Source: Cloeon dipterum
Taxonomy: Eukaryota > Arthropoda > Insecta > Ephemeroptera > Baetidae
Direction of reading: 5' to 3'
DNA: 64,000 nt
Assembly: GCF_949628265.1 (NCBI RefSeq)
Contig: NC_088788.1
Coordinates: 29,250,335 to 29,314,334, forward strand
The position numbers and the translations under genes are program-made. Below are positions 13,201 to 24,822 of this stretch, piece after piece. Each line of letters opens with the position of its first letter. Position 1 is the stretch's first letter. The notes beneath the pieces were generated by a model. The model searched no databases and was not told the origin of the DNA. It saw only the letters and a list, made by a program, of their open reading frames with translations.

Positions 13201-14168
13201 CAACGCCAAAGTAATCAATGCTTTAAATATATTTTACTAGTATTTCTCCAGACACTCCTTGCCAACTCCAGTGTAATCTGTGTTAAACAAATGATGACTG
13301 TTCTTAAAATATTTATTTCCTATTTTAAAAATATTTAACTTTTTTAAAATTTTTAACTCTTCATATTATTTGTGATAGTAGTGGCTTATGGGCTCTTCTT
13401 TTCTCATTCTCTCTTTTTCTATTAGCTCTATTAGCTAAATTTTAACTTTAATATTAAATAGATACGTAGTTTTTTTTTTATCTAAATGCCGATTTATTGA
13501 AAACTTTGAGGTTTAGATTTAACGATAAACAGGCAACCAGCGTGAATTCGCGGAATAATGGATGCGTTCAAATAAGCACGCGGAATTAGCTTGATAAACA
13601 TATTTTAAAACATGTCAAACTAAAAATTTAGCTAAAACAGATGGGTTATCCATCAACATTATTTTCAAAAGATATCAAGAAAACTTTACATCAGGTGAAA
13701 GCAAACCCGCCAGTCGAAAAAAAACGCAAAAACTGAAATAAGCAGGTTAAACCTGTGAATTAGAAAAAAGCAATCCAAGAAAAATGACGAAGTTTTCACT
13801 TAATTTGGAAATAAAATCAGAATTTCTTGCAATGTAGATGAAAGCGTTTTGAATAGTTTCCATAATTTTTTACACACTCAGAAAAAGTGATTTATTTCGG
13901 AATGTCACCAAAACCCAAACGAAGCGGACTGTATTAGCTTGCTCAATGCTATTTTATAAAAATTAATTTCGGAAATTCAAAAAACCTGTAGAGAATTATG
14001 TGCGACTCCTTCTAGAAAAAAGTTAAAGGCCACCAGTCGAACAAGAATTTCAGCACATGTTAATGAAGCGCACCACTCGTTATTTGTTATCGCGCTGGAA
14101 TTAGTTGGTGGGAAAGGAATCCAAAATGACAAGTGACACGAGGGGGAGCATCATTGGTCATTTCTTAG

Positions 14169-14232
14169 GTGTACGTGTCCCTTGGCACTTAGTGGGGTAT
14201 AAAAAGGGCAAGGCAAACTCAAGAATTTCAGT
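14169..14232 (+). promoter_or_regulatory. TATA/Inr promoter of protease homologue 2
   Basis: TATAAAAA at 14198-14205 and TCAGT at 14228-14232 have the same spacing as in copy 1. The whole block from about 14169 through exon 1 is identical to copy 1 by eye, so the two genes probably share tissue and timing of expression. Confidence 0.8.
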
Positions 14233-14252
14233 TTCAACGTAGACGTCGTTCC

Positions 14253-15941
14253 ATGGACAGAGATATGTTACGAACCTTAGTCGTCGGTATCGCCCTCCTT
14301 GTAGGCGCCCATGCAGGAGTCATAGACTCCGATGAAGCCTTTGAAGGTGAGTTATTCGTGCCTGAATTTTCCATTTTGCTAATTTTATGCTTCAGGACGA
14401 TTCACTGGAGGTGCCAGTGTAACCCCACTCCTCGAGACTGGGTATATCGTAACCATTATTGGAACAAGCTCTTTAGACGGAGTAAACCCCACTACTTGCG
14501 GTGGTGTTATAATCAACACAACTTTGATCCTGACTACAGCAACTTGCGTTTACAAGTATGTGATAAATATTTTGTTAACATATTATGTTGTAAATAATAA
14601 TACTTTTTAATACGGATAGCAGAATCAATATAATAGCGAAAATTAAAATTTCGGAAGATAATATTATGCCTAAAAAAAGCATTAAAAGATTTATTTGCAC
14701 TCTTGCGAAGTATATCGAAACAATTTTCACAGATTTTTGCTCTTAATTTAAAAAAAAAACGAAATAATATTTGCTATTTTTTTCAGGAAATTTGGTCAAA
14801 TACTAGAGGTCAGGTGCAAATTCCACATTTTTTCAAATTCTGATTTGATTTCCTATTTTAATATATTCTCCAGAAAGAAATGAAGATTTGGCTCTGAAAA
14901 CTTATGGGATTTTAAATATTATAGTTATTCAATTGAACAAGAATGATCTCGTGCACAATTAATAAAAAAATATATCGATCAACCCTTTTTCCATCAGGAT
15001 GCAATCAGCCGTGTTGTATGCTGGATACAAGAACGTGTCTGCGGATAATTCAGCCAATAACCAAACGGTGTACATGGTAGATAAATTTATCAATCCAAAT
15101 TGGGAAATTAACACTGGACTGAACGATATCGCTTTGATTAAAGTTTACCCCCCATTCTACTTCAATGGTCAGTAATGAGTTTTTTCTTTTTAGAAATGAT
15201 TTTTACTGTGTTTTTATTCTTAGAATACGTGTACCCGATCGCCTTACCAAAAAGCTCAGTAGTCAAGGGTGATGCCGTGGCCAAAGTGGGCAACTTGACT
15301 TGGTTCTCCTTTGGTTCCATCAACAATACTGATAACCTTACACTGGATACAATTCAATTTGCCAAAGTTACATACCTGTCATCAAGGCCTTGCAGCTCCT
15401 TTTACATCAAGCCTCCCTATTGGTTCAGCGTTCCTACATCGATGTTGTGTTTGAATTTAACGGAAATTGGGTACTGCAATGTAAGTATTTAATTAATTTT
15501 CCCTGGGCTAATTACTTGCGGCTAAGTTACTCCTTGACTCGATCACAATTTTACTGAAAACCTTGGTATCCGCTACAAAAGCTTTGTGACAACCCCTATA
15601 GAAATTAATTTAATTCTCTTGAAATTTAGATTTCTATGCGCAAGAGACCGATTTTGGTCATTTTTCTTTTCGCTAAAACGACCAATGAATGTTGAAAAGA
15701 GACTGATCATCTGATGGTATTTAATTTTTAGTTGGACAATGGTTACCCACTCATTGGATACGCAAAGGATACAAAAACCAAGATTTTTAAACCTTTCCTC
15801 GTTGCTTTGGCAGCCCAGGATCGGGACAATTTTTGTCCTCAAAACGCATCGGTGACTAACTTCAACACTCCAGATTTATTCACCAGAATCGATTCATCCT
15901 ACAAGTGGATCGCAGCAAATGGAGGCCCATCAATTCAATGA
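14253..15941 (+). CDS. Secreted serine protease homologue 2 (tandem paralogue)
   Basis: Exons 14253-14346, 14396-14555, 14998-15167, 15224-15480, 15732-15941; the architecture, phases and length (296 aa) match copy 1. The same inactivating changes are present: LTTATC for LTAAHC (His to Thr) and LDNGYP for DSGGP (Ser to Asn), with Asp in NDIALIKV kept. Exon 1 and exons 3-5 encode the same protein as copy 1. The visible amino-acid differences lie in distal exon 2 (GTSSLDG versus GNSSIAG, TTLILTT versus TTLVLTT, CVYK versus CVFK), so the copy-1 sequon at NSS is lost. Shared loss of the triad means inactivation predates the duplication or spread by conversion. Function beyond secretion is not readable from sequence. 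Confidence 0.9.
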
Positions 15942-15967
15942 TTCAACAGAGCAAAATTTGTTGAGGA

Positions 15968-15973
15968 AATAAA
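15968..15973 (+). terminator. Poly(A) signal of protease homologue 2
   Basis: AATAAA lies 27 bp after the TGA at 15939-15941, in the same context as copy 1. Confidence 0.75.
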
Positions 15974-16438
15974 ATTTTAGACGTCAACTTTTGTATTTCA
16001 ATTGATTTAATATAAAAAAATTCAGCGGGGGCAATCGCCATCATTCAAGGCCTAATTAAAATCAATGCTTTAAATATATTTTACTAATATTTCTCCATAC
16101 TCTCCCTGCTAACTCCAGTGTACTCTCTGTTAAACAAATTATGACAGTTCTTAAAATAATTATTTGCTATTTAAAAAATGTTCAACTTGTTTAAATTTTT
16201 TAACTCTTGATATTATTAAGAGAGCGTTGGCTTGTCCTCCTTGTGAAAAAAGTGGCTTTTAGGCTCTTCTCATTTTCTCTTTTTCTATTCAGCTAAATTT
16301 TAATGCAACATAAAATAGATACGAAGTTTTTTTTAATCTAAATCCTGATTTATTGGAAAACTTGAGGTCCTAAATTCAACAAAAAACAGGCAACCAGCAG
16401 GAATTCGCGGAAGAATGGATGCGTTCAAATAAGCACGC

Positions 16439-19400
16439 AGGAAGACATTGTTAATAGCAATTATCAGATAAATCAAACTACCTGCCAGCCAAAGGAGCAG
16501 CATGTGCATTTTAAAACGAAAGAATAAAGAACTACTGTTGTCCAATTGGTCCAAATCGCCTGTGCTAATCTCGATCTGGAAATCAGCTTCTTCGGGAGCC
16601 GCTTCAAGAGAAATCACGCCTCGGCGATAAATTAGACGGGGAAAACAATTGCAGTCAGATTTATGATATCAAAGGAACATTAGACCGGCGGGAGATAACA
16701 ATTATGAAGAGCGCGTATTGCATACATGAGCTGCGTTAGACGGGCGAGTATGATTCAAGTGGCCGCAGTACCTCAGCGCCTAGAGCGCACACTCACAGTA
16801 GTGTATTAATTAGAATAGAGGGCTGATTAGTTATGCTACCTTTGGTCACGCCAGGCCACCAGATTAACGCCCATAAATCGCGGCTACTACCGCTACGTTC
16901 GCGCGGGCAGGGCGGCCAAACATGCTTCTTTGAAATGCGTACCGACGCCGACTGCGAGATGGCTCGACTCGAAAAGAGAACGGCTGCGATTTTTTTGCAA
17001 AGGAAATTTTCACTAGTATCTGATTTATTTTTATATCTTAATTAATATGATTTGAAGTATTTCATTTTTATATGATAATTTTTGCGCCGTGAACGAGGTA
17101 TCAATGTATGAATCAATTTCAAATAACAATACACATGCATGAAATAACAAAATTGTAATTTGAAACGCTAATGATAACGTTAGTTTTAAAATGCTCAGCA
17201 CATATGAACAGCAAAAAATGTGTTGGATTTTAAAATACATTTATATATTGGAGGAAAGAGGTTTTTCTGTGTATCAACTCAGACGGATTTCTATCACTTG
17301 CGGGATTTCGAGATTCTTGTTTTTTCGTGATCTGCAAAGACAAACAAATATATAGATATTTCGCGCGTTTTGCCACGGTGAACTGAACGCACAATTAAAA
17401 AACATAATTCGGTTAGCGTCTGAATCCAACATAGTTTACGGTCTTGGTTTTTTAATTAACAATAATCATTTTGATGATGTAGTAGATATTTTAAGTTATT
17501 TAAATTGAACTCATATATATGTGAAAAATGTTATGGACATGAATTACCCCGAAAATGCCATCGATTTTTTATATATGCAATCGGTGCAGCAGCCGCGGCG
17601 AGACGGTTGCATACAGTGCAAGGCGGCGTGTGCAGCAAGGGTCGTGTGCAAGAGGCGGCGCGGGGAAAGATAGCGAAGCAGGCGCGAGCAGAAAGCGGGA
17701 AGCGTGGGCTGAAGGTCGGCTGCGGAACAAGTGGAGGTCTCGCGGGCGAAGTGTGTCGCGCAGGTCACGAAAAGCAGCGCCGCACCTTGCTCAGGTCTGG
17801 GCCCTGCCCACAGCCGCGCGCGGTGCATGCGGCTAATTACGCATTCATGCTTTCTGCATGCCTGCCATTAATGTGGTTGCTCATTTGCATGCGCTGCCCC
17901 CCGCAATTTGCCATTAATTATTCAATTAGAGGGCGAGAGCCGAATTTCAAACTTGATGCTGACTTGCAGGATTAATACCCCATTGTTTGTGATCTGTTTA
18001 AAACTAGTCTAGCCCACCCTCTGGATCTCATCCTCATTACCAGCTTTGAAATGAAGAGCCAACGTGTAACACTGATCATTATTTCAAGTTATTCAACATG
18101 GAAACAGACGTGGTGCGAAATTTATCGGATTTTTGCCTGGGTCTTCTCATCGATGAGGAATTTATACTAACTAAACATTGTGATTTCAGGAAAGAGGATA
18201 CTTTTTGCCAATGGTCTTAAACGCACTAGAATAATACGAGTGCGGTTTCAGATGAATAGAGGATCTGTATGAAGTTAAATATCTTGTGAAAAATTGTACT
18301 CCGAAATCAACTAGAGCCCTTTATCTCCCAATCAGCCAATAAACAATTAATTTGTTAAAAATATCTCAATAGTACTAGTTCGCTTCCGTGTGCCCTATCT
18401 TTTATTGGAAAGACTCGATTATATCAAACAAGCTAGGTAGAATATTTTGAGCGACAAATGTTTCGTGCAAGCGGGGGCAGCCACAGGTATCGTAAACAAA
18501 TAAATTCGCGTGAAAGTAGTGGATCTCGCGAGGATTTTTAAACGAAAAAATCGCTAGAGGTGTTAGGTGACGAAAGTTTCTCCGTTCTTGCATTCCACAC
18601 CTCATCACCAAGAAACTGCTGAGAGAAAATGCGCACTTTGGTACAGATCAGAGGTAGTGGGAGAGGCAGAGATAATTTATTATTTTCAAGGAAATAATTT
18701 CTTGACACCAATCAAATCTAATTAGTGCGCGCGGCGGCGGCCGTGTGTGCTGGTTGCTGGTTATTAGTGCAGTTGGGTGTCCGTCCACACCTGATAGATT
18801 ATATGACCCGTATGAGCGGTCGAGACTCGCGGGTTGGCCGGCCAACCGGCCACTCGCTCTCGCGAAGGATGAATGACCTTTCTTTTCGCTGCTGCTGATG
18901 CTGCTGCTGCTGGCGTCGCTAATGATAGAGCCATAAAATACGGAATCAAACTCACCAGTTGAGCTGCTTTGAAATAAATACCCGAAAAAGGGATTAGCTT
19001 TTTACCTTGGGGATGTGAAACACGATGGTATAATACATTTTATCATATCGCTGTTTATTCCTTAGCTCTTCAAAACTGTGCACAACACAAGTTGAAATAT
19101 AATTTTGTTCTGGAGCTAAGAAATTATTTCATTGTTAATTAAAACTAGAATATAAAATATTTATCAGCCCTTATAAAGCGGAAAAATAATCAATATCTAA
19201 TTATATTTTAAAGTTAAAAAATCTCATTATTTTTATTTTAGTAAAATGTTTACTACGCGATATTCTGAATTAACAGCATGAAATTAACAGCAGTTTAAAA
19301 CGTGTTTCTGGACCAAGAAAATATTTAATTGTAATGTATGTTAATTACTTTTAGTACCGTTGTGCGAGATAATGGCTTATATTTCTATTTATTTATTGAT

Positions 19401-20040
19401 TTGTCATTTTTTTTTCAATGTCTCTGATTGTAACTTTTTTATTTTCATTTAATCAAAAGTGAAATGAATAGTAAAAAGGTGAAATCGTCTCAAAAATTGT
19501 AACGCATGTTTTTATCTGTTTTGCACAGCCCCGCTACTATTTGTAGGTGTTGTTTTTCAGCGACTCGTACAGAAAGTAATTTTTTGCTTAAATGGCCCGA
19601 TAAATTATGCTACGGGGGAGCGCTCGCTCTGCCACTTTTAGAGGCACCTTTAAATCATCATATTAGGTCTGGAATGAATATAATTATTCCGCTTTTTCGG
19701 CACTGGCATCCAGTGGTTCATTTTGCCCACCTTTTTTGGTCACTGCTTTTGGAATGGAACTCGTTTTTCATACTTTACGCAGGCTAAAATCTCCTGACTT
19801 CAGATTAGAGCCTTTCTAATGAATTCACGTTTAATCCGACGTGAGTGCTGGAAATGTTCAAGTTGTGCTAGCTTGATTAGCTTAATTAGGTGCAGTTTTT
19901 GGACTTGCCAATTTCTAAACACAACTTAACTGAAACACTGGGATCTCTATTTTTTAAACAAAAGACGCCAAAAAGTTCCACCATGAGCCCATACATATGT
20001 TGACATGTATTAAACAACAAATGAAATATTGAAAAAGGCG
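16439..20040. other. 3.6-kb stretch with no recognisable gene
   Basis: It contains a GC-rich patch at about 17580-17880 with long overlapping frames on three frames (a composition effect) and a perfect 16-bp palindrome GGTTGGCCGGCCAACC at 18832-18847. A 94-codon minus-strand frame at 16333-16617 has one hydrophobic segment, but its second half overlaps the end of the duplicated flank and is not open in unit 1. I do not call it a gene. Confidence 0.5.
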
Positions 20041-20112
20041 TTCCGGCACCGGGAATTGAACCCGGGCCTCTCGGGTGAGAGCCGAGTATCCTAACCACTA
20101 GACCATGCCGGA
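20041..20112 (-). tRNA. tRNA-Glu (anticodon CTC)
   Basis: A 72-nt cloverleaf on the minus strand. The acceptor stem TCCGGCA pairs with TGCCGGA, with A as discriminator. The D arm contains the A box TGGTCTAGTGG, the anticodon loop reads CTCTCAC (anticodon CTC), and the T arm CCGGG/CCCGG holds B-box GGTTCAATTCC. A T5 Pol III terminator follows at 20032-20036 (minus sense). It is identical base for base to the copy at 29612-29683. Confidence 0.97.
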
Positions 20113-23100
20113 TTCTTGAAATGTGAAAATAGCTAAAATTTCGTTTCTTCCTCAATGATCTAAAAACTAATTGGTACGTTGCCAACAACTCACTATTTGA
20201 GATTTCACCGTACATTCAAATGCACATGCACTTTCGTAAAAATGTTTTAACTACATTTTGTAAAATATAAATCTACGTTAAATGAAAAGCCCCACTTTTG
20301 TTTGCTTTTAGTAGAAGAATTACAAATGTATGTGTTAAGAGCATGTAGAGTAATAAATTATTATTATCTACATATCGCTTTAGCAACTTTAATACCAGGT
20401 ATAATGCTGAATTAATGCAATCGCAAATAGCACTACTTAATAACAGTGAATAGCAACAAAGTTGTCATAAAATAAAGCTCAAGCTAGTTTTCTTAGAAGT
20501 TTCATGCGTTCGCGTGCTAATGAATATTTTTTTCATCTGCAAGCGAGCACCACAGAGTGCGGGTAGGTGGATGAAGGTGGTACGAGCAGGAAAGGTTAAA
20601 ATGTACGTGCACAAAGGTGTGACCTGCGCAATTCAAAGGTCGGTCTTGTATTCTCTTGCTGTGTCTGCATGTAACCAGGGCGTTAGTGGCGCAATGCATA
20701 ACGTTTATTTAATTAATCATAAAAGTTGTGTCAGTGTGCAAAACACGTTGCTCAATCTTCTCCAGCAATTTTTTAACTTGAGCTCATTTTGAACGAGGTT
20801 TCCACTCCCAAAACAGGCAAGTCCTTGATTTGTAGACTGAATATTTGTCAGCAGATTTCGTGCGCTGGACGCAAGTGGTACATGTTTGAGATTTTTTTCT
20901 AACTGTCTCAAGTGTCTAAGTAGACAAAGCGAATACAGGCATAAAATGGTGGGATACTTGTGAAATATGAAGCAAAGGTGATATTCAGAAGAGTTATATC
21001 ATATTGTGCAAAAAAGAGTGTAGCGGAGAGAAGCCCTTAAGTGCAAGGACAGGTTAGCTATACGACAGTGAATTTACAAATGAAATCTTTTGTCTGCGAT
21101 TAAGCCGAAATAAGCAACATACTTTTTCAACTGTTGTTTCGGCCGGAATAAATTTTTTCATCTATTCATCGCACCAAAAATACTTTTTTTGCAATAAATT
21201 AAAAGATATAACCAAGTGCCAAAGTAAGACGTTGACGATATTTGCTCACAAAAAGGGCGTAAGAGTAGCAGAGGTGAGAAACTGACTGGCTTCTTGCTTG
21301 AAAAGGGCTTTTGTGTGCGAATCAACTGAGCACGTACACACACAATAATTACACGGAGCACCGGCCGAAAATAAGTAGAGAGCGAGCACCTGCGTGCAAA
21401 TAACAGACACGTATAAGAGAGTTAGTCTAGAGCGGCTTATAACCTGGCGAAAAAGAGCCGAGAGGCAACACCCTTGCGCCATCAAACAGATTTTCTCATT
21501 CTCTCGGTCTAAAATATATGTATAATAAGCACATATGAAATGAGGGATGTGAAACATAGTTGATTTTATTGATAGATATATTGGATTGGTGTTACAGTTT
21601 TTTAACGAGGTATATCAATTTAAAACCCATGTTAATTGACGAATGATCTGGATATCAAAGTTAAAATTCATCTTTCAATCTTGGATTCGGGCGGTATAAG
21701 ACTTTATTGATTGTTAAGTATTTTTCACAATTAAAAAAATATGAACTCCAAAATCATTCTTAAGAGAGCTTTATCCGTTTCAGAGTAGAAAAAACCGTGC
21801 TGACGTCTAAATTGGCAGAAACAGACACAAGTTGCTTCAAAGATTTACACTGCTGCGAAAACTGACGCATTAATTCCATGGCTGTAACTAGCTCCTTTTA
21901 AGACAGCTGAAATTCGTCACCCACATTTTCAACCTAAAAGCATTTTTCTGAAAGCACACATTCACATGAGACACGCTTGTCACGGGCTCCGCTATTTAAT
22001 TTAAAAAAGGCCCCAAAAGTCCTGCGTGAGTGAAGACTGAACGCAAATGCTATGATAAATAATTAACTTTTGCCATTTCCTCAACTGTGATAATATTAAT
22101 CAAACTTTATCTCGAGCCGCGAAGCAAGCGCGAAGTAAACGTTGATATCTTATTTTTCTTTGTCAGTTGTATACTTATTGGGTTTAATTTAATTATTCAT
22201 TTAGCTTGCAAACTGGAGAACATACCCGATTAAATGTCGTATTTTGGTTAAGTTTATGATTATCAAGCAGCATATGGGCTTCAATAAATACTGCCAGTTG
22301 AGTTTATTTTGTCAAACTGAAAATGCAGCTAGAAGAAAACTCGAATTTTTGCGACAAAATAATCCTGTTATCTGTAATGGACCTTAATTTTCTTTTTTCA
22401 ACTAGTTTTTTAAACGGAAATTATTTACAGATTAGTATCAGGCACGTATATTTTTTGTTAAATAAATCAGTGTCATGAAATTAATAAGCTCATTCCTCAA
22501 AATATGTCAAATCTAGCACTATGTTTCACGTCCCTATTTATATTACGAAGATACAATTCAAATGATGGATTATAACAACAACAAAACATTTATATTTATA
22601 TACTTACGCACGCACACAATATAATAATTTTATCCGCGCGCGGCAGACCACCTGATGTGTCCCATTCCGGTCCCGTCGGTGGGTGTTTTGTAAATTCAAA
22701 ATTTATCAACTCATCTTGCGTGCCGGCTGCTCCCATTGTGTCCGCGAAAACCGGCCAAAACGGCGCGACCGGCGCGCAAATTCAATAATAATCGCCGCAG
22801 CCTGCAGTCGTAAATTGCGGCATAATATGTACATGTGTGTGCGATTTTTATTGATTCTCTCGGGTGGTCCGCGCTTTTTCCCTTTATTGCCGGCCGCCGC
22901 TATTGTCTTGAGCGTGGGTGTTCTCCTTTCTCGAGCAATATTTTTTATTCCTCGGCAAATACTATAATGCTCGGCTGGATTGCTCCACGCCGATCATGTT
23001 CAAGCTACACAAGCAAATGATTAATGTGGAATGAGTTTGCACCAGGGTGACACAATGTGGCACATGATCAGTGTGGGTGCACTTTCAATAAAAAAGTCTA

Positions 23101-23519
23101 TACGCAACCTTTGGGGTCGAGCTGAACATATCACATTAGCTGGCATGACTTTCTCCCCCGCTCAAAAAATGTGTGAGAGAACTAATCGAAGTGCAATATA
23201 TGCTATGTAATATTAATACAGTTAACGATCACTCAGTCAAATAATTTAGGGAATAGTAGTATTCATGCTGCTCTACTTATATAAGTAGAGGTTGCTACTT
23301 ACGACGGAATTTTCAAGAGGTTTTACATCTCCACAAATAATTACATTTTCAGATAAAAACTCCCCATATGACAGTTTGAGAAATTTTTTGAAAAAATATT
23401 ATATTAATATTATTTTAAACTGCATCCTGGAAAATGTCATGTTATTTTTTTTAAACTGTACGTCTAAGAAGAGAATTTATCATTTTAAAATTGAACGAAA
23501 TACAAAATTAAACTTCATT
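20113..23519. other. 3.4-kb stretch with no recognisable gene
   Basis: AT-rich with a GC-rich block at about 22630-22960. A perfect 20-bp palindrome lies at 23271-23290. No coding, RNA or element signal beyond that was recognised. Confidence 0.5.
23271..23290. repeat. Perfect 20-bp palindrome
   Basis: CTCTACTTATATAAGTAGAG equals its own reverse complement, with a TATA core. It lies 230 bp upstream of the tRNA-Glu relic. It could be a dimeric binding site or a transposon trace; nothing distinguishes these. Confidence 0.85.
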
Positions 23520-23591
23520 TCCGGTATGGTCTAGTTAATAGGATACCTGGCTCTCACTCAAGAGGCTCGAATTCGATTCCCGGCCCCAGAA
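23520..23591 (+). pseudogene. Decayed tRNA-Glu (CTC) pseudogene
   Basis: 72 nt that align without gaps to the intact tRNA-Glu genes. The A-box region TGGTCTAGT, the anticodon loop CTCTCAC and the CCCGG T-stem strand survive. The stems are broken: TCCGGTA no longer pairs with CCCCAGA, the anticodon stem CCTGG/TCAAG has mismatches, and the T stem TCGAA/CCCGG is lost. A T7 run (23593-23599) remains as terminator. It cannot fold as a functional tRNA. It could alternatively be the head of a tRNA-derived SINE, but no SINE body follows; the next base pairs are the target duplication of the foldback element. Confidence 0.85.
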
Positions 23592-23608
23592 GTTTTTTTG
23601 AACCTACC

Positions 23609-24814
23609 CACCGGTAGCCAGAGACGGCGAAATGGGCGAGGCACTTTTGTCTCCCTTTCACGCTTGCCGTCTGTGACGTCAGCACCGGAGACTTCTCGGC
23701 CAATGAGCCGTAGGTGTCAAATCCTTTATTATTGGTCGGCTGGGTGTCGGAACTTGCTTGAATTTAGCATCATTACCAAGCTAAACTCTTCCTCGACATA
23801 ATGAAACAAAAACGAAATCTGTACGACATTCCGTTCTCGCTCGGGAGCTGCACACAGCGAGCAAAACAACGTTTCGCGCGCGCTAGTGAATTTTTACGTT
23901 CGTGATTTACGTCCGAATTCGATCTGTAACCCCACATGTTATGCATATGTTTACTTAGAAAAGTTAACGAGCTTTCCAGTGGTGTGCTTAAAAAATTTTT
24001 TGGCCTCGAACTTTCCAAGTAATAGCGCCCGCGCGCAGAAAAATTGGAATTTTTTCAAATATCGTTGTTGTTTAACCTCTAAATCTCGGCTTCTAACCAT
24101 CAGAAAATCAAAAACTACCCACCGTTGGACTCGTCTCGACCTACCCTGATGAGCTAAAATGTTGAGGGGTGCCTACCCTCCACCCTTCAGTCGCTTAACT
24201 TCAACCCCCTCGGAAAAAGTAAAAATAAGGGTGGTGTCTTAGGGGTGGAGAGTAACAACCCATTTAGGTCATCAGGGTAGGTCAAGACGAGTCCAACGGT
24301 GGGTAGTTTTTGATTTTCTGATGGTTAGAAGCCGAGATTTAGAGGTTAAACAACAACGATATTTGAAAAAATTCCAATTTTTCTGCGCGCGGGCGCTATT
24401 ACTTGGAAAGTTCGAGGCCAAAAAATTTTTTAAGCACACCACTGGAAAGCTCGTTAATTTTTCTAAGTAAACATATGCATAACATGTGGGGTTACAGATC
24501 GAATTCGGACGTAAATCACGAACGTAAAAATTCACTAGCGCGCGAAACGTTGTTTTGCTCGCTGTGTGCAGCTCCCGAGCGAGAACGGAATGTCGTACAG
24601 ATTTTGTTTTTGTTTCATTATGTCGAGGAAGAGTGTAGCTTGGTAATAATGATGCTAAATTCAAGCAAGTTCCGACACCCAGCCGACCAATAATAAAGGA
24701 TTTGACACCTACGGCTCATTGGCCGAGAAGTCTCCGGTGCTGACGTCACAGCCGGCAAGCGTGAAAGGGAGACAAAAAGTGCCTCGCCCATTTCGCCGTC
24801 TCTGGCTCCCGGTG
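23609..24814. mobile_element. Foldback (long inverted repeat) DNA element with 8-bp target duplication
   Basis: Two arms of about 545 bp (23609-24152 and 24270-24814) are reverse complements with only a few substitutions and small indels, separated by about 120 bp. The ends are CACCGGTAGCCAGAGACGG and, reversed, CACCGGGAGCCAGAGACGG. The sequence AACCTACC directly flanks both ends (23601-23608 and 24815-24822), an 8-bp target-site duplication. No transposase frame is present, so it is non-autonomous. Eight-base duplications fit hAT or P-type transposases and long arms resemble foldback or Mutator-like elements; the family is unresolved. The arms contain a TGACGTCA palindrome and CCAAT-like sequences. 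The open frames within are arm shadows rather than genes. The near-identity of the arms suggests recent insertion or arm homogenisation. Confidence 0.9.
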
Positions 24815-24822
24815 AACCTACC

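Larger units (their letters stand above)
9838..13581. repeat. Tandem duplication unit 1 (contains first protease homologue)
   Basis: Unit 1 aligns by eye to unit 2, which starts near 13591. Homology starts at about 9838 (GATA.ACATATTTTAAAA) and resumes after the gene at 13205-13581, matching 16060-16438. Unit 1 carries about 920 bp (roughly 12280-13200) that unit 2 lacks. The flanks are diverged, while large parts of the gene bodies are nearly identical. Confidence 0.85.
13591..16438. repeat. Tandem duplication unit 2 (contains second protease homologue)
   Basis: Direct copy of unit 1, abutting it with a junction at 13582-13590. The gene is offset by 3772 bp at exon 1 and by 3762 bp from exon 3 onward. 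Homology ends at about 16438 (..CAAATAAGCACGC), matching 13581. Unit 2 is shorter because it lacks the segment at 12280-13200. Confidence 0.85.

Noticed and set aside
16333..16617. 94-codon minus-strand frame with a hydrophobic segment
   Set aside because: It runs into the duplicated flank, where the unit-1 counterpart is not open. No start context, family or splice evidence.
17505..17975. 156-codon plus-strand frame with overlapping long frames on both strands
   Set aside because: Three mutually overlapping frames in a GC-rich patch reflect composition. The Arg/Gly/Ala-rich translation has no domain or splice context.
23773..24693. Open frames inside the foldback element
   Set aside because: The same translations appear mirrored in both arms. 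They carry no transposase motif and are shadows of the inverted repeat.
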